The notes under the pieces: generated by a model
Databases searched by the model: none
What the model was told of the DNA's origin: nothing
Seen by the model: the letters and a program-made list of their open reading frames with translations, nothing else
Assembly (NCBI GenBank): GCA_902806595.1
Contig: CADCXC010000005.1
Location: 2,728,001-2,792,000, forward strand
Direction of reading: 5' to 3'
DNA from: Pyrenopolyporus hunteri
Taxonomy: Eukaryota > Ascomycota > Sordariomycetes > Xylariales > Hypoxylaceae
DNA: 64,000 nt
Program-made: the position numbers and the translations under genes
In this document: in pieces, positions 46,235 to 55,598 of the stretch
Layout: each line of letters opens with the position of its first letter
How positions within the stretch are numbered: position 1 is the first letter of the stretch

Positions 46235-47991
46235 ATGGATTCAAGCGCGAACATAGAGAACTGTAACCCTAAACGTATCGAAGGAACCATGGTTTCTATA
46301 GCGGCTATTCAGGCCGTAGATCCTGGAGTCGTTGCCAGTCAGGATACCTTCCGTCTTATATACCTTACGTGCCATTAGCTATCCAAGATATCAAGAAATG
46401 TTAACGGTTGGCTCAGTGTCAGGAATCTCCCCCAATGCTCATATGTCGATCACGGCCCACGGTGCCAGCTTGTGGGCTCGCACGGCCCGGCTCGACGTCG
46501 AGGAAGACGGGGTTCATAAAGCGTATTTCCTCAAGGTATCAGCGGAATGCCTCCTCGCGCGTTTCTCCCTATCTAGCCCGCCATGGGGCTATTCGCCTAA
46601 GTGATTCCAAAACCCCCTACGCGTAAACGAATATACTGAGTGCAGGCCTAACCGAGTGGCCCGGTAGACATCGTCCGGCGAGCTGGGCAGGGAGATGACG
46701 TCGAGCGAGTACCGCTGTATGTCGAGGATCCGCGGCGTCGCGCCGGACTTGGTGCCGGAGCCCGTCGCTTGCGGAACGTACGCCGGAGCGCCGGACGTGC
46801 ACTTCCTGCTGTGCGAGTTCCGCTCCATGACGGGCGAGACCCCGCCCGCGGAGACCCTCGCGCCGAGGATCGCGCAGCTGCACCGTAGTAGCAGCGGCAC
46901 CAGCCCCCGCGGGTTCGGGTTCGACGTCCCGACGTTCCATGGGAATGTCCGCGTTGAGCACGGCTGGTCGGGTTCTTGGGAGGAGTATTTCGCCACTACG
47001 ACGAGGAGGCTCTTCGAGCTCGAGCAGGAGGCGCAGGTTAGTTCTCTTACCCGCCTAACCAGAGTCGTATACCGCGCACTCTTTTCGATCTCGTACTTTT
47101 ATAGTCGCGCTTCGCTCGAAGCCGAGATATATCTACCCCTAGGTTCTCAAAAGCATCAACTAGCCCGCTCACGCGAATTTACTAACTCATAACACCCTTC
47201 TCAGGGACCTAGCGAGGATATCAGCCGAATGATAGGGCCTTTCTTCGACAAGGTAGTGCCGCGACTTCTAAGACCGCTCGGAACGGGCGGTCGCTCTATC
47301 CGGCCGTGCCTCATCCACGGGGACCTATGGCACGGGAATGCTGAAACGGACGCGGAGACTGGGTTACCGGTTATATTCGATGCGGCGTCTTTTTACGCTC
47401 ATAACGAGTGTATGATTTCCTACACGCTCTTCAAGGGGTTCAGAGAATCGAGAAGATCTCTTATCTGTCTAGGTAGCTACGTTGAAGTAGTCCGCTGATT
47501 GTAAAATTGAGGAGTAGATGAACTCGGCGTCTGGCGGCAGCCGTGGAACAAGATCGGCGAGGCCTACAGGGCGGAATATCACAAACACATGCCCAAGTCG
47601 CAGCCCGTAGAGGATTGCGACGACCGTAATATCTTATACGCGACGTGAGTGAGCTCCTGCCCCCCTTTCTTTTCCTCCGATTCTGCAATCTTCATCTTCT
47701 TCCATTTACGTCTTATAAGAAGTTGACTGCACCCTAGTCATTTGATACAAGAATGCTAATGTCACCGTTGGGCGTAGCCGCGTCAACATTCTCGACTCTA
47801 TCTTGTACAAGGACGACCCGAGCTATCGACGGATGTGAGTATGCCAGCTCATTGAAGTTCATTATCAGCAATGTGTTGAATTAGTCCCCAGGCTGATCTC
47901 CGGAATGCGTGAGCTTGTTGATAAGTTCCCCGGCGGCTTCGAGGAATGGGAGATCTCGCAAGGCAAGGTAGACAGACTCTCTACTAAGTAA
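46235..47991 (+). CDS. Fructosamine/ketosamine-3-kinase-like protein, seven exons
   Basis: Exons 46235-46337, 46423-46535, 46668-47036, 47205-47409, 47518-47644, 47778-47834 and 47892-47991 join in frame to 357 aa. The family phosphorylates sugar adducts on proteins or related small molecules using a protein-kinase-like fold. Visible elements: SITAHGASLWARTARLDVEE (N-lobe), AYFLK (candidate ATP-binding Lys), GREMTSSEYRCMSRIRGVAP, then DVHFLLCEFRSM and CLIHGDLWHGN (catalytic loop HGDLW), followed by VIFDAASFYAHNEYELGVW, where the IFDA Asp is the metal ligand and the Tyr codon is restored across intron 4. Exon 1 is the least certain because its donor (GTCAGG) is weak. Intact catalytic motifs argue for a working gene. 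Confidence 0.85.
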
Positions 47992-48980
47992 CAGCAAAGA
48001 GTGATATTTGATGCGAGTGTTAATGAATGAAGATACTATCCCTGAAGTATGTTAAGTCTTGTAGACTTCCGTTCGAATATAGGACGTGACCCCCCCTCTT
48101 GATGTGCCTTTGTTAGGTGCTTTGTTAGGTGCCTAGGTGGTTATCTGTGATTCGTTTGCTTAAGGTGGTTTAAGTATTATACGTATCTCCTAATTTAGTT
48201 CGGCACGTCCATCTCCACAGCACTTCTCTATTCGTCTCTTCCATCCTCTCCAGTCTAAGTACCATACATGTTCATATACGGGTACATCAAGGTATATAAG
48301 TGTAGGTACCTAATATACATAGCTACATGTAGGTATACGTACAGGGCGAGCTACCTGTTTCCTCTGGATTGTACCAAGTAGGCAACTCCGCTTTCCCCTC
48401 TTCCCGTCCTGGCAGTCTCGGCCCCGACAACATGCGACAACCTTGAAGCTTGAGTGGGTATATACCCCAAATTACTTTTCGAGCTATAGTGTAATAGGCG
48501 TTACGCTAGATCAGATGCTTTTCCTGAACCATGGTTCGTAGGTTCGCAGGTTCGTACCTACCTAGGACAGGGTCATGTGGGTACCTTCGTATGATAATGG
48601 ACCGGACAGAAGCTCGCCTACGTAACCAGTCGTCTCTCGCGCATTTGAAATCTCCAGCTTTGACGATACCTTATTCGCTGCTAGCCGAACCATCTCCGCC
48701 CCGGGGTCCGGGCATTTCCCCCGTCTTCCCCAAAATGTCGCTACGTCAAACCTCCGAACCTCGAAATCCTCCTCTATCCTCCTCCATCCTCCTCCTTGCC
48801 ACAGGGTCTCAAACTCCCCGGCAATTTATTTATCTACCCCGCAGAAACCGTACTAGGGTTGATAAGTAGAACTGCCCGACTTATAAGTCGTCTGAACTTC
48901 TACAGGGCCTGGGGTCATGACGATAGTTAGGCTGTTTTACATATTCATATTTACAACGACAAGATCAAGATAGATTCGAT
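47992..48980. other. Intergenic region
   Basis: Contains TAGGTACC/TACATGTAGGTA palindromes near 48304-48345 and no coding sequence that I recognise. It is the promoter side of the dehydratase gene. Confidence 0.55.
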
Positions 48981-51501
48981 ATGAGTGACGCACCAATGGC
49001 TCATACGGGTATCAGTCCCGAGCTCCAGGATCCCAAGTCCGATCCGCAGTATATTCAATTCAAGTGTCTGCCGCCCGGTGGCCCCTTAAACCGCTGGTCC
49101 CACGCTATCACAAAGGACCATGACTACCCTGGCGCTCAAGTAGGCGCTTCCCCCCTATCGAGAAAACAACTACTTACATGTTCACGTGCAGGCTATGCTG
49201 TATGGCGCCGGGGTGCCTAACGAAGAGATGATGAAGAATGCTCCTCACGTTGGCATCGCGACTGTTTGGTGGGAAGGGAATCCTGTACGTTGTTCGTTTC
49301 TTGCCCATGCTGCCCCCTTTTTGCGAGGCTGCGTTTCCCGGGTCCATACGTCTTTAAGAATGTTTGAGCGCGGGAACGATGACTTATACCTAATGTTTAT
49401 ACACTCAATGGCCTCTAACTTGTCGTCTATAGTGCAAGTAAGTATCGCCAGTATGCTTGTAACATGGCTATAATAGTTATCCGCTTACGGTCCGTCGCTG
49501 CTGTTGACAATGATCTAACGTAGTACGCATCGTAAGTGAGCATGTCAAATAGTGGGATACGTCTTGATTCCGGGAAAGGCTAACAATGGCAGTCCTCGAG
49601 TTCGGAAAAATCGTGAAGAGAGCGGTGGAGAAACAGAAGATGCTTGCATGGCAATACAATGCCGTGGGCGTATCGGATGCCATTACGATGGGAGGCGAAG
49701 GTCTTATATATGCTCCCCATTCTGGCCCTGAATATACCGCTAAATGCTATGGACTTAGGAATGAGATATTCGCTTCAGTCTCGCGACCTCATTGCCGATA
49801 GCATCGAGACTGTCACTTGTGCACAGCACCACGACGCCAACATTGCCATTCCTGGCTGTGATAAGAACATGCCGGGCGTCATAATGGCTGCGGCACGCCA
49901 CAATCGCCCCTTTATCATGATCGTAGGTTAAAATTTGCAATGGAGCCGTCCCCGTTACTATTCGTGAATTTTACCTATGCGGCGTTGAAATGAGGAATTG
50001 AACCCCCTTCCATTAAACGTACCGCTAACTTATTCCAAACTTCTAGTACGGAGGGACGATTCGAAAGGGTTATTCGAATCTCTTGGAACGCGATGTGAAC
50101 GTGAGCACCTGTTATGAGGCTTCAGGTGCTTTCACGTACGGCCGGCTTCATGCTAAGACGAACCCTGGTACCGCCGGTCGGACTCCGAGCGACGTAATGT
50201 CGGATATTGAACGACATGCTTGCCCCGGGGCTGGTGCTTGTGGTGGTATGTATACTGCTAACACCATGGCGACAGCTATAGAAGCCATGGGACTTAGTCT
50301 TCCTGGATCATCGTCGTACCCCGCACAATCCCCTGAAAAGGCCCGTGAATGTGAGCGTGCTGCCGAAGTGATTAAGATAACTATGGAGAAAGACATTCGT
50401 CCGCGGGATCTGTTGACGAGGGAATCGTTCGAGAATGCGTTGGTCGTGACTATGATACTCGGCGGATCAACCAATGGTGTGCTGCATTTCCTAGCCATGG
50501 CAAATACGGCCGAAGTACCTCTATCACTCGAGGATGTCGATAGGGTCAGTAACAAGACCCCGTTCCTGGCGGATTTGGCACCCAGCGGCAAATATTTGAT
50601 GGAAGACCTGTACAAGATCGGAGGCACCCCGTCTGTGTTGAAGATGTTGATAGCGGCTGGCCTAATCAATGGAAATATCCCGACGGTCACGGGTCGTACG
50701 CTCGCGGAGAACGTTGCCGATTGGCCTAGCCTACCACCTGATCAAAAGATAATCCGTCCTCTCTCGGATCCGATCAAAGAGACAGGCCATATCCGGATCC
50801 TACGTGGGAACTTCGCTCCGGAAGGCGCCGTAGCTAAGATTACCGGCAAAGAAGGACTGAGCTTCACGGGAAAGGCTCGGGTGTTTAATAAGGAACACGA
50901 GTTGGACGACGCCTTATCTCGCGGTGAGATTCCGCGGGACGAGAACTTGGTCCTCATTGTTCGTTACGAAGGTCCTCGTGGAGGACCTGGCATGCCTGAA
51001 CAACGGTACGTATAAAAAAATGCGGTGTTAATACATGACTTCTGTATAGAAAGGCTAACGATCAGCAGTAAGTGGAATACAGAAAGAAGAAGAAAAAGAG
51101 AAAATCCAGCAAGGTAGGAACCAGAAGCTAACATAGCCCTCTTTGGCGTATTAGTGAAGGCCTCTGCCGCTATCATGGGAGCAGGGTTGAAGAATATCGC
51201 CCTCGTTACGGACGGAAGATATAGCGGCGCTAGCCACGGGTTCATCGTCGGCCATGTCACCCCGGAAGCGGCGAGAGGTGGGCCCATCGCGTTAGTAAAG
51301 GATGGAGACACGATCGTCATCGATGCGGTAAAGAATCGGATTGATATTACCAGCGTTACCGATGATGAATTGAAAGAGAGGAAAAAGACGTGGAAAGCTC
51401 CTCCTGCTAGAGTAAGGCGGGGTGTATTGGCTAAGTACGCGAGACTTGTAGGAGATGCTAGTCATGGCGCTGTCACGGACCAGTGGGCTCCGGATGAGTA
51501 G
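48981..51501 (+). CDS. IlvD/Edd-family dihydroxyacid dehydratase paralogue, eight exons with two microexons and a stwintron
   Basis: Exons 48981-49139, 49192-49284, 49433-49437, 49524-49531, 49593-49700, 49759-49922, 50047-51004 and 51155-51501 give 613 aa. Family members dehydrate dihydroxyacids in branched-chain amino-acid synthesis using a Fe-S cluster. Conserved motifs: VGIATVWWEGNP, CNTHLLEFGK (first cluster Cys), PGCDKNMPG (second), PGAGACGGMYTANTMA (third) and TDGRYSGASHGF with the catalytic Ser. The CNTHL motif exists only after joining two microexons (TGCAA and TACGCATC). Unlike mitochondrial ILV3, the N-terminus MSDAPMAHTGISPEL shows no targeting peptide, so this is probably a cytosolic second copy; a sugar-acid dehydratase is an alternative. 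The gene is convergent with the membrane-protein gene 232 bp downstream. Confidence 0.92.
51005..51154 (+). other. [D1] stwintron of the dehydratase gene
   Basis: Exon 7 ends CAA C at 51004. G at 51005 is followed by an internal intron 51006-51068 (63 nt, GTACGT to GGCTAACGATCAGCAG) and then TAAGTGG, so its removal creates GTAAGTGG. The outer intron ends at 51154 (AAGCTAACATAG...GTATTAG). C joins TG to give Leu: GGPGMPEQ-L-KASAAIMGAG. A simple GTACGT-to-TTAG intron has the wrong phase. Confidence 0.78.
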
Positions 51502-51733
51502 GGGTTAATTGCCTACCTACCTAGGTTTGGTGGTGTTGGAAGTTGAAAAGGATATATGATGAAACGAACTCGCAAAACGGGGCACCAAAATCAATAACTA
51601 AGATTTGGACTTGCGGCTCTCTTGTTGACCGGATAGCTCTATGCTCCAATCTCCCATGTGTGAGTAGTGAAACTCCCTACCTAGGTAGGCAGGCAGGCCG
51701 AATAGTGTAGCCCGACTGGCCGTACGCCTAGGC

Positions 51734-52204
51734 TTAGAGCGTTTTCTTGGCCGGATTGGGAGGAAGTTGATTTTCAGTCTGCATCAAGTCGGGTTTGATA
51801 TAGATGACAAAGGCATGCCAAGAGAGTGCTGGCAGTAAGAAGACGAAACTGAGTACGAGCGAAGTTAAGGTGAACCCGCCCCTATCCGACTGGTAGATGT
51901 GCCAGAGCAAAAGGGCTTCCAGGAAAACCTCGCCGGCGAGGAGGGTGGTGAAGACGACTTGACGCTTCTCAGACACAGCCTTGGATTCTGGTATACACAA
52001 AACTACCGGGACGGTGAGCGCAAGAACGAGGGCGCCATAGACCTGCCACAGCAAGGCGGAAGTTGGAGGCACGTTCGAGACACCTTTAGAGTCTGGAACA
52101 ACGGCAAATGATAGACACCATTCGGGATATAGAAGGAATGGGGCCGCTCCGACGACGTTTAAAACGGCCTCGACGCCTAGGCCGAACTGAAATATGCGCG
52201 TCAT
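51734..52204 (-). CDS. Small four-helix membrane protein, uncharacterised
   Basis: Intronless 156-aa frame from the ATG at 52204. Four hydrophobic segments are apparent: around residues 8-26 (GLGVEAVLNVVGAAPFLLY), 48-68 (ALLWQVYGALVLALTVPVVL), 84-102 (VVFTTLLAGEVFLEALLLWH) and 113-133 (LTSLVLSFVFLLPALSWHAF), with short charged loops and a Pro/Lys-rich tail. I know similar small fungal membrane proteins only as hypothetical. Its 3' end faces the dehydratase and its promoter is shared with Rrb1 across 680 bp. Confidence 0.75.
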   Translation of the reverse strand: MTRIFQFGLGVEAVLNVVGAAPFLLYPEWCLSFAVVPDSKGVSNVPPTSALLWQVYGALVLALTVPVVLCIPESKAVSEKRQVVFTTLLAGEVFLEALLLWHIYQSDRGGFTLTSLVLSFVFLLPALSWHAFVIYIKPDLMQTENQLPPNPAKKTL

Positions 52205-52884
52205 GATTTGGTCTAAATTTGAGGTGAGCCTTCGAAGCGAGCCTTCGAAGCGAGCCTTGAAGGTTGTTATTAAACAGGGGAGCGGAGTATATTTCTAAGC
52301 TTGCTTGTTCCCTGGAGGAGGATGATAGATCTTCGTATCGAGGCTACCTTACGGGGAAATGAATGATGTTAGATAATAATTATGGTAAAGTATTGTAGAG
52401 TAGGATTGTATCTTTGGCGTGAGCGATGATTAAAATCTATGTGATGCGGGACATCGTTTAAAGCTTGGTCGTCGGAGCTCGTCAGATAAAGTACCTACCT
52501 ACCTAGGTACCTACCTAGGTACCTAATGGACTCTGGCAGCCCTGGTAAGCCGGACCATGCAGGTACGTAGGTACCTGCCTGCCTAAGCTGCGATACATGG
52601 GAGAGGCATCGGCTGGGGTATACACTTTTCTATGCATATCATACTTATCGATAAGAAATTGAAGGACTCCACCCTCCTATCAGACCCCTGCGCAACTGCC
52701 ACAGATCGCGGGGTTACGGAGGGGCATTGGAAAAAAAAAATATTCTAAGCTTTTTTTTCTTTACCTACCTAATACATAATAATAATAATTCATACGCGCC
52801 CAAGGATCACGGCGACCTCGCAACAATCAGATCCCGAGAATTAAATCAAAATAGTCCCTGCCTACTCGATCTCACCATTTAACC
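52205..52884. promoter_or_regulatory. Divergent promoter region between the membrane protein and Rrb1
   Basis: 680 bp holding direct repeats of AGCGAGCCTTCGAAG/AGCGAGCCTTGAAGG at 52227-52262 and a TACCTACCTAGGTACC palindrome array at 52493-52525. No specific binding site is identified. Confidence 0.45.
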
Positions 52885-54387
52885 ATGTCCAAACGCACAG
52901 CGGAAGCCGGAGGCGACCACCTCCCTCTTAAAGGAGGGGGTCGTCCTGAGCCAATGGATATAGATGGCGACAAGGAAATGGGCGAATTCGAGGACGAATT
53001 CGAGGATGAGTTCGAGAGCGAGGACGAGATTTTCGAGGCAGGTGTCGACGGTAGGCCCGATGCTGAACGCGAAGCCGAAGAACGCGCAGCCGGTGCCATG
53101 GACGTCGACGACAGCACTTTCATCGTCGGGCGCAACAAACTCGAGGCTGGCCAACATCTTGCTCCCGATCTAACCACTTACGAAATGCTTCATAATCTCA
53201 GCACTCCATGGCCCTGCCTCTCGTTTGATATTGTTCGCGACGCGCTTGGCGATAACCGCGAAAAGGCCTATCCCGCTACTATGTACACCGTCGCCGGCAC
53301 CCAGGCCGAGAGCAAGCGCGAGAAGGAGAACCAACTTATGATCATGAAGTTCAGCGGCCTGAGCCGAATGCAGAAGGACGGCCAAGATTCCGAATCTGAG
53401 GACGACGACGACTCCGACGACGAAGACGCCGATCCTATCCTCGAGTCCAAATCTATCCCGCTCACCTCCACGACGAACCGAATTCGAAGCCACCAGATCC
53501 CTTCCCAAGATCCTTCCAAACCGCCCACCACACTCACCGCGACCATGACAGAGTCGACCAATATCTTCATACACGATGTCACGCCTCACCTAGCGTCTTT
53601 CGATAACCCCGGCACAATCATCACGCCACAGCAAAACAAGCCGCTATCTACGATTCGAGCCCACAAGTCAGAAGGTTATGCGCTAGATTGGTCACCTCTA
53701 GTGCCTGGTGGTAAACTCTTAACAGGTGATAACGATGGTTTGATATACGTGACGACGCGAACAGACGGTGGAGGTTGGGTAACGGATACGAGGGCTTTCC
53801 AGGGGCATACCAGCAGCGTTGAGGAGATCCAGTGGAGCCCGCAGGAAGTATCTGTGTTCGCATCCGCATCCAGCGACGGCACGGTACGCGTATGGGACGT
53901 GCGAAGCAAGAGCCGCAAGCCCGCCATCACTGTACAAGTCAGCAACACCGACGTCAACGTCATGTCGTGGTCGAGACTGACAACGCACCTGCTCGCGACT
54001 GGGGCTGACGACGGTGTCTGGGCGGTGTGGGATCTGCGCCAGTGGAAGGGAGGCGCACAAAAGCCGAGTCCCATCGCGAGTTTCAGTTACCACAAGGAGC
54101 AGATCACCAGCGTCGAGTGGCACCCCACGGATGATAGCATGGTGGCCGTCGCCGCCGGTGACCACAAGGTAACTCTATGGGACCTTTCCGTGGAGATAGA
54201 TGACGAGGAGAGTAAGGATACCGCGGGGGTCAAGGATATGCCGCCTCAATTGCTCTTCGAGCACATCTCCGAGCACGCGAAAGAAGTGCATTGGCATCCC
54301 CAGATCCCCGGCACTCTTGTTGTAACGGGCCAGGAGTTCAGTGTCTTCAGGCCTATACCTGTCGTTTATGGCGTCCACACAAAATAG
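52885..54387 (+). CDS. RRB1: Ribosome biogenesis WD40 protein Rrb1 (GRWD1 homologue)
   Basis: Intronless 500-aa frame. Rrb1 is a dedicated chaperone of ribosomal protein Rpl3 in early 60S assembly, working in the cytosol and nucleolus. An acidic N-terminus (EDEFEDEFESEDEIFEAGVD) is followed by the family signature around residues 95-120 (APDLTTYEMLHNLSTPWPCL then SFDIVRD), typical of WD40 proteins that bind basic clients. A second acidic run (SESEDDDDSDDEDADPI) lies near residue 175. WD repeats follow: EGYALDWSPL, TSSVEEIQWSPQEVSVFASA with DGTVRVWDVR, NVMSWSRLTTHLLATGADDG, QITSVEWHPTDDSMVAVAAG with KVTLWDLS, and VHWHPQIPGTLVVTG. Length and order match the family; I see nothing missing. Confidence 0.94.
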   Translation: MSKRTAEAGGDHLPLKGGGRPEPMDIDGDKEMGEFEDEFEDEFESEDEIFEAGVDGRPDAEREAEERAAGAMDVDDSTFIVGRNKLEAGQHLAPDLTTYEMLHNLSTPWPCLSFDIVRDALGDNREKAYPATMYTVAGTQAESKREKENQLMIMKFSGLSRMQKDGQDSESEDDDDSDDEDADPILESKSIPLTSTTNRIRSHQIPSQDPSKPPTTLTATMTESTNIFIHDVTPHLASFDNPGTIITPQQNKPLSTIRAHKSEGYALDWSPLVPGGKLLTGDNDGLIYVTTRTDGGGWVTDTRAFQGHTSSVEEIQWSPQEVSVFASASSDGTVRVWDVRSKSRKPAITVQVSNTDVNVMSWSRLTTHLLATGADDGVWAVWDLRQWKGGAQKPSPIASFSYHKEQITSVEWHPTDDSMVAVAAGDHKVTLWDLSVEIDDEESKDTAGVKDMPPQLLFEHISEHAKEVHWHPQIPGTLVVTGQEFSVFRPIPVVYGVHTK

Positions 54388-55598
54388 GACCTATAGGTTA
54401 TGGATTTAGAGATGGACATCACGCTGTAAACAACTTCTGTGACAGCGATCATGTTAGTGGGGCGTGGGATTCCTTGTAGTCGCGTAAACGAGGAACACCA
54501 TCCACAGCTCTCATCCCCTACCCGGGGAGATATTAAGACGCCCGTGATGCCAATATCTCCCCAGTGGACCCTAAAAATGGTCGCATTTACCAGAGTAACT
54601 ATCCAATGATATCGAAAAAAAAAGAAAAAGAAAAAAAAACCGGTAGAGGCAAGGATATAGGTGTAAAGGTGTTGTATATACGGGATTTCAACAGCGATTG
54701 TGTTACCGGGGCGTTGTGCTCTGTATTACGAGATGCTATTCAGCATAGGAGCTGGTCCTGACGAAATTACCCAAAAGAAACGCCCAAAGCTGTACTGTCC
54801 ACAACTAAACGATCCTCTGCTCCGTGCTACCTCATAAGCCTTTGATCAAGCTAGGTAATGGTCCCTTAAGAGAAACCGCTGGTAGAAGCAAGTCCGTGTG
54901 GCTCTAAATATAGGAGCGGATATTCTTTTACGTTACAATAGGTCATATTGCGCAGTCCTTGAACTTGGATTGGGGCGTCCCCGTGAACTGCCTCCGGTTA
55001 GATAAGCGTGTTGCCGTCCCCTCGGAAAGCTCCTGGTCAGATAATGTTTTCCCTTTTTGTATGAAGGTTTTATATTTCAATGCTCAGGTCCACCTAAGAA
55101 ACCTGGTGAATAAGCGTTCATAATATCCATGCGTTGCCCGTGGCATGACGTGCGCGGAGCGCAAGGGTTCTCTTATCCGTAAGCTATGCGCTGGGAGGGG
55201 GCGCTTTCGCAGTAGTACGGGACAGGGGCATTTGCATCGAAACGAAGCTACAACACGAAGGCAATGTTCGGGTGTAACGAGAGCCGAATCGAGTTAAAAC
55301 TGAAAAGAGGGTGCTGGAATAAATCCCTCTAGAGAGAGGAATAAGTGCCTAATCTAATATCGACTAGACGGTAGTATCTCCGTCTAGATGTTTGTCGCCT
55401 AAGGAAAACTCCTCTCAACTCCGGGGACCGGAAGGAAACTGCCACCAGTATCGCTATGATTGTATGCAACAAACCCAAAAATCCGGTCTCCTCATAGTCC
55501 TCTCTAATAATCCGACACACATACACATATAGGTAGGTATATATACAATATCTCATCCCCGTAGGAAATGTATGGTGCAAGACTTCGCCGTTGCAAGG
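54388..55598. other. Intergenic region between convergent genes
   Basis: 3' flanks of Rrb1 and the WDR44-like gene. An A/G-rich run lies at 54617-54640, and a TAGGTAGGTATATATAC repeat near 55531. No gene seen. Confidence 0.55.

Noticed and set aside
46235..47991. Fructosamine-kinase-like locus as a pseudogene, because its frames look broken
   Set aside because: All breaks are resolved by six introns with GT/AG ends, consistent phase and intact catalytic motifs.
49285..49592. Treating the dehydratase interval as one intron or a stwintron
   Set aside because: Either way the invariant CNTHL motif is lost and the frame shifts; two microexons restore both.
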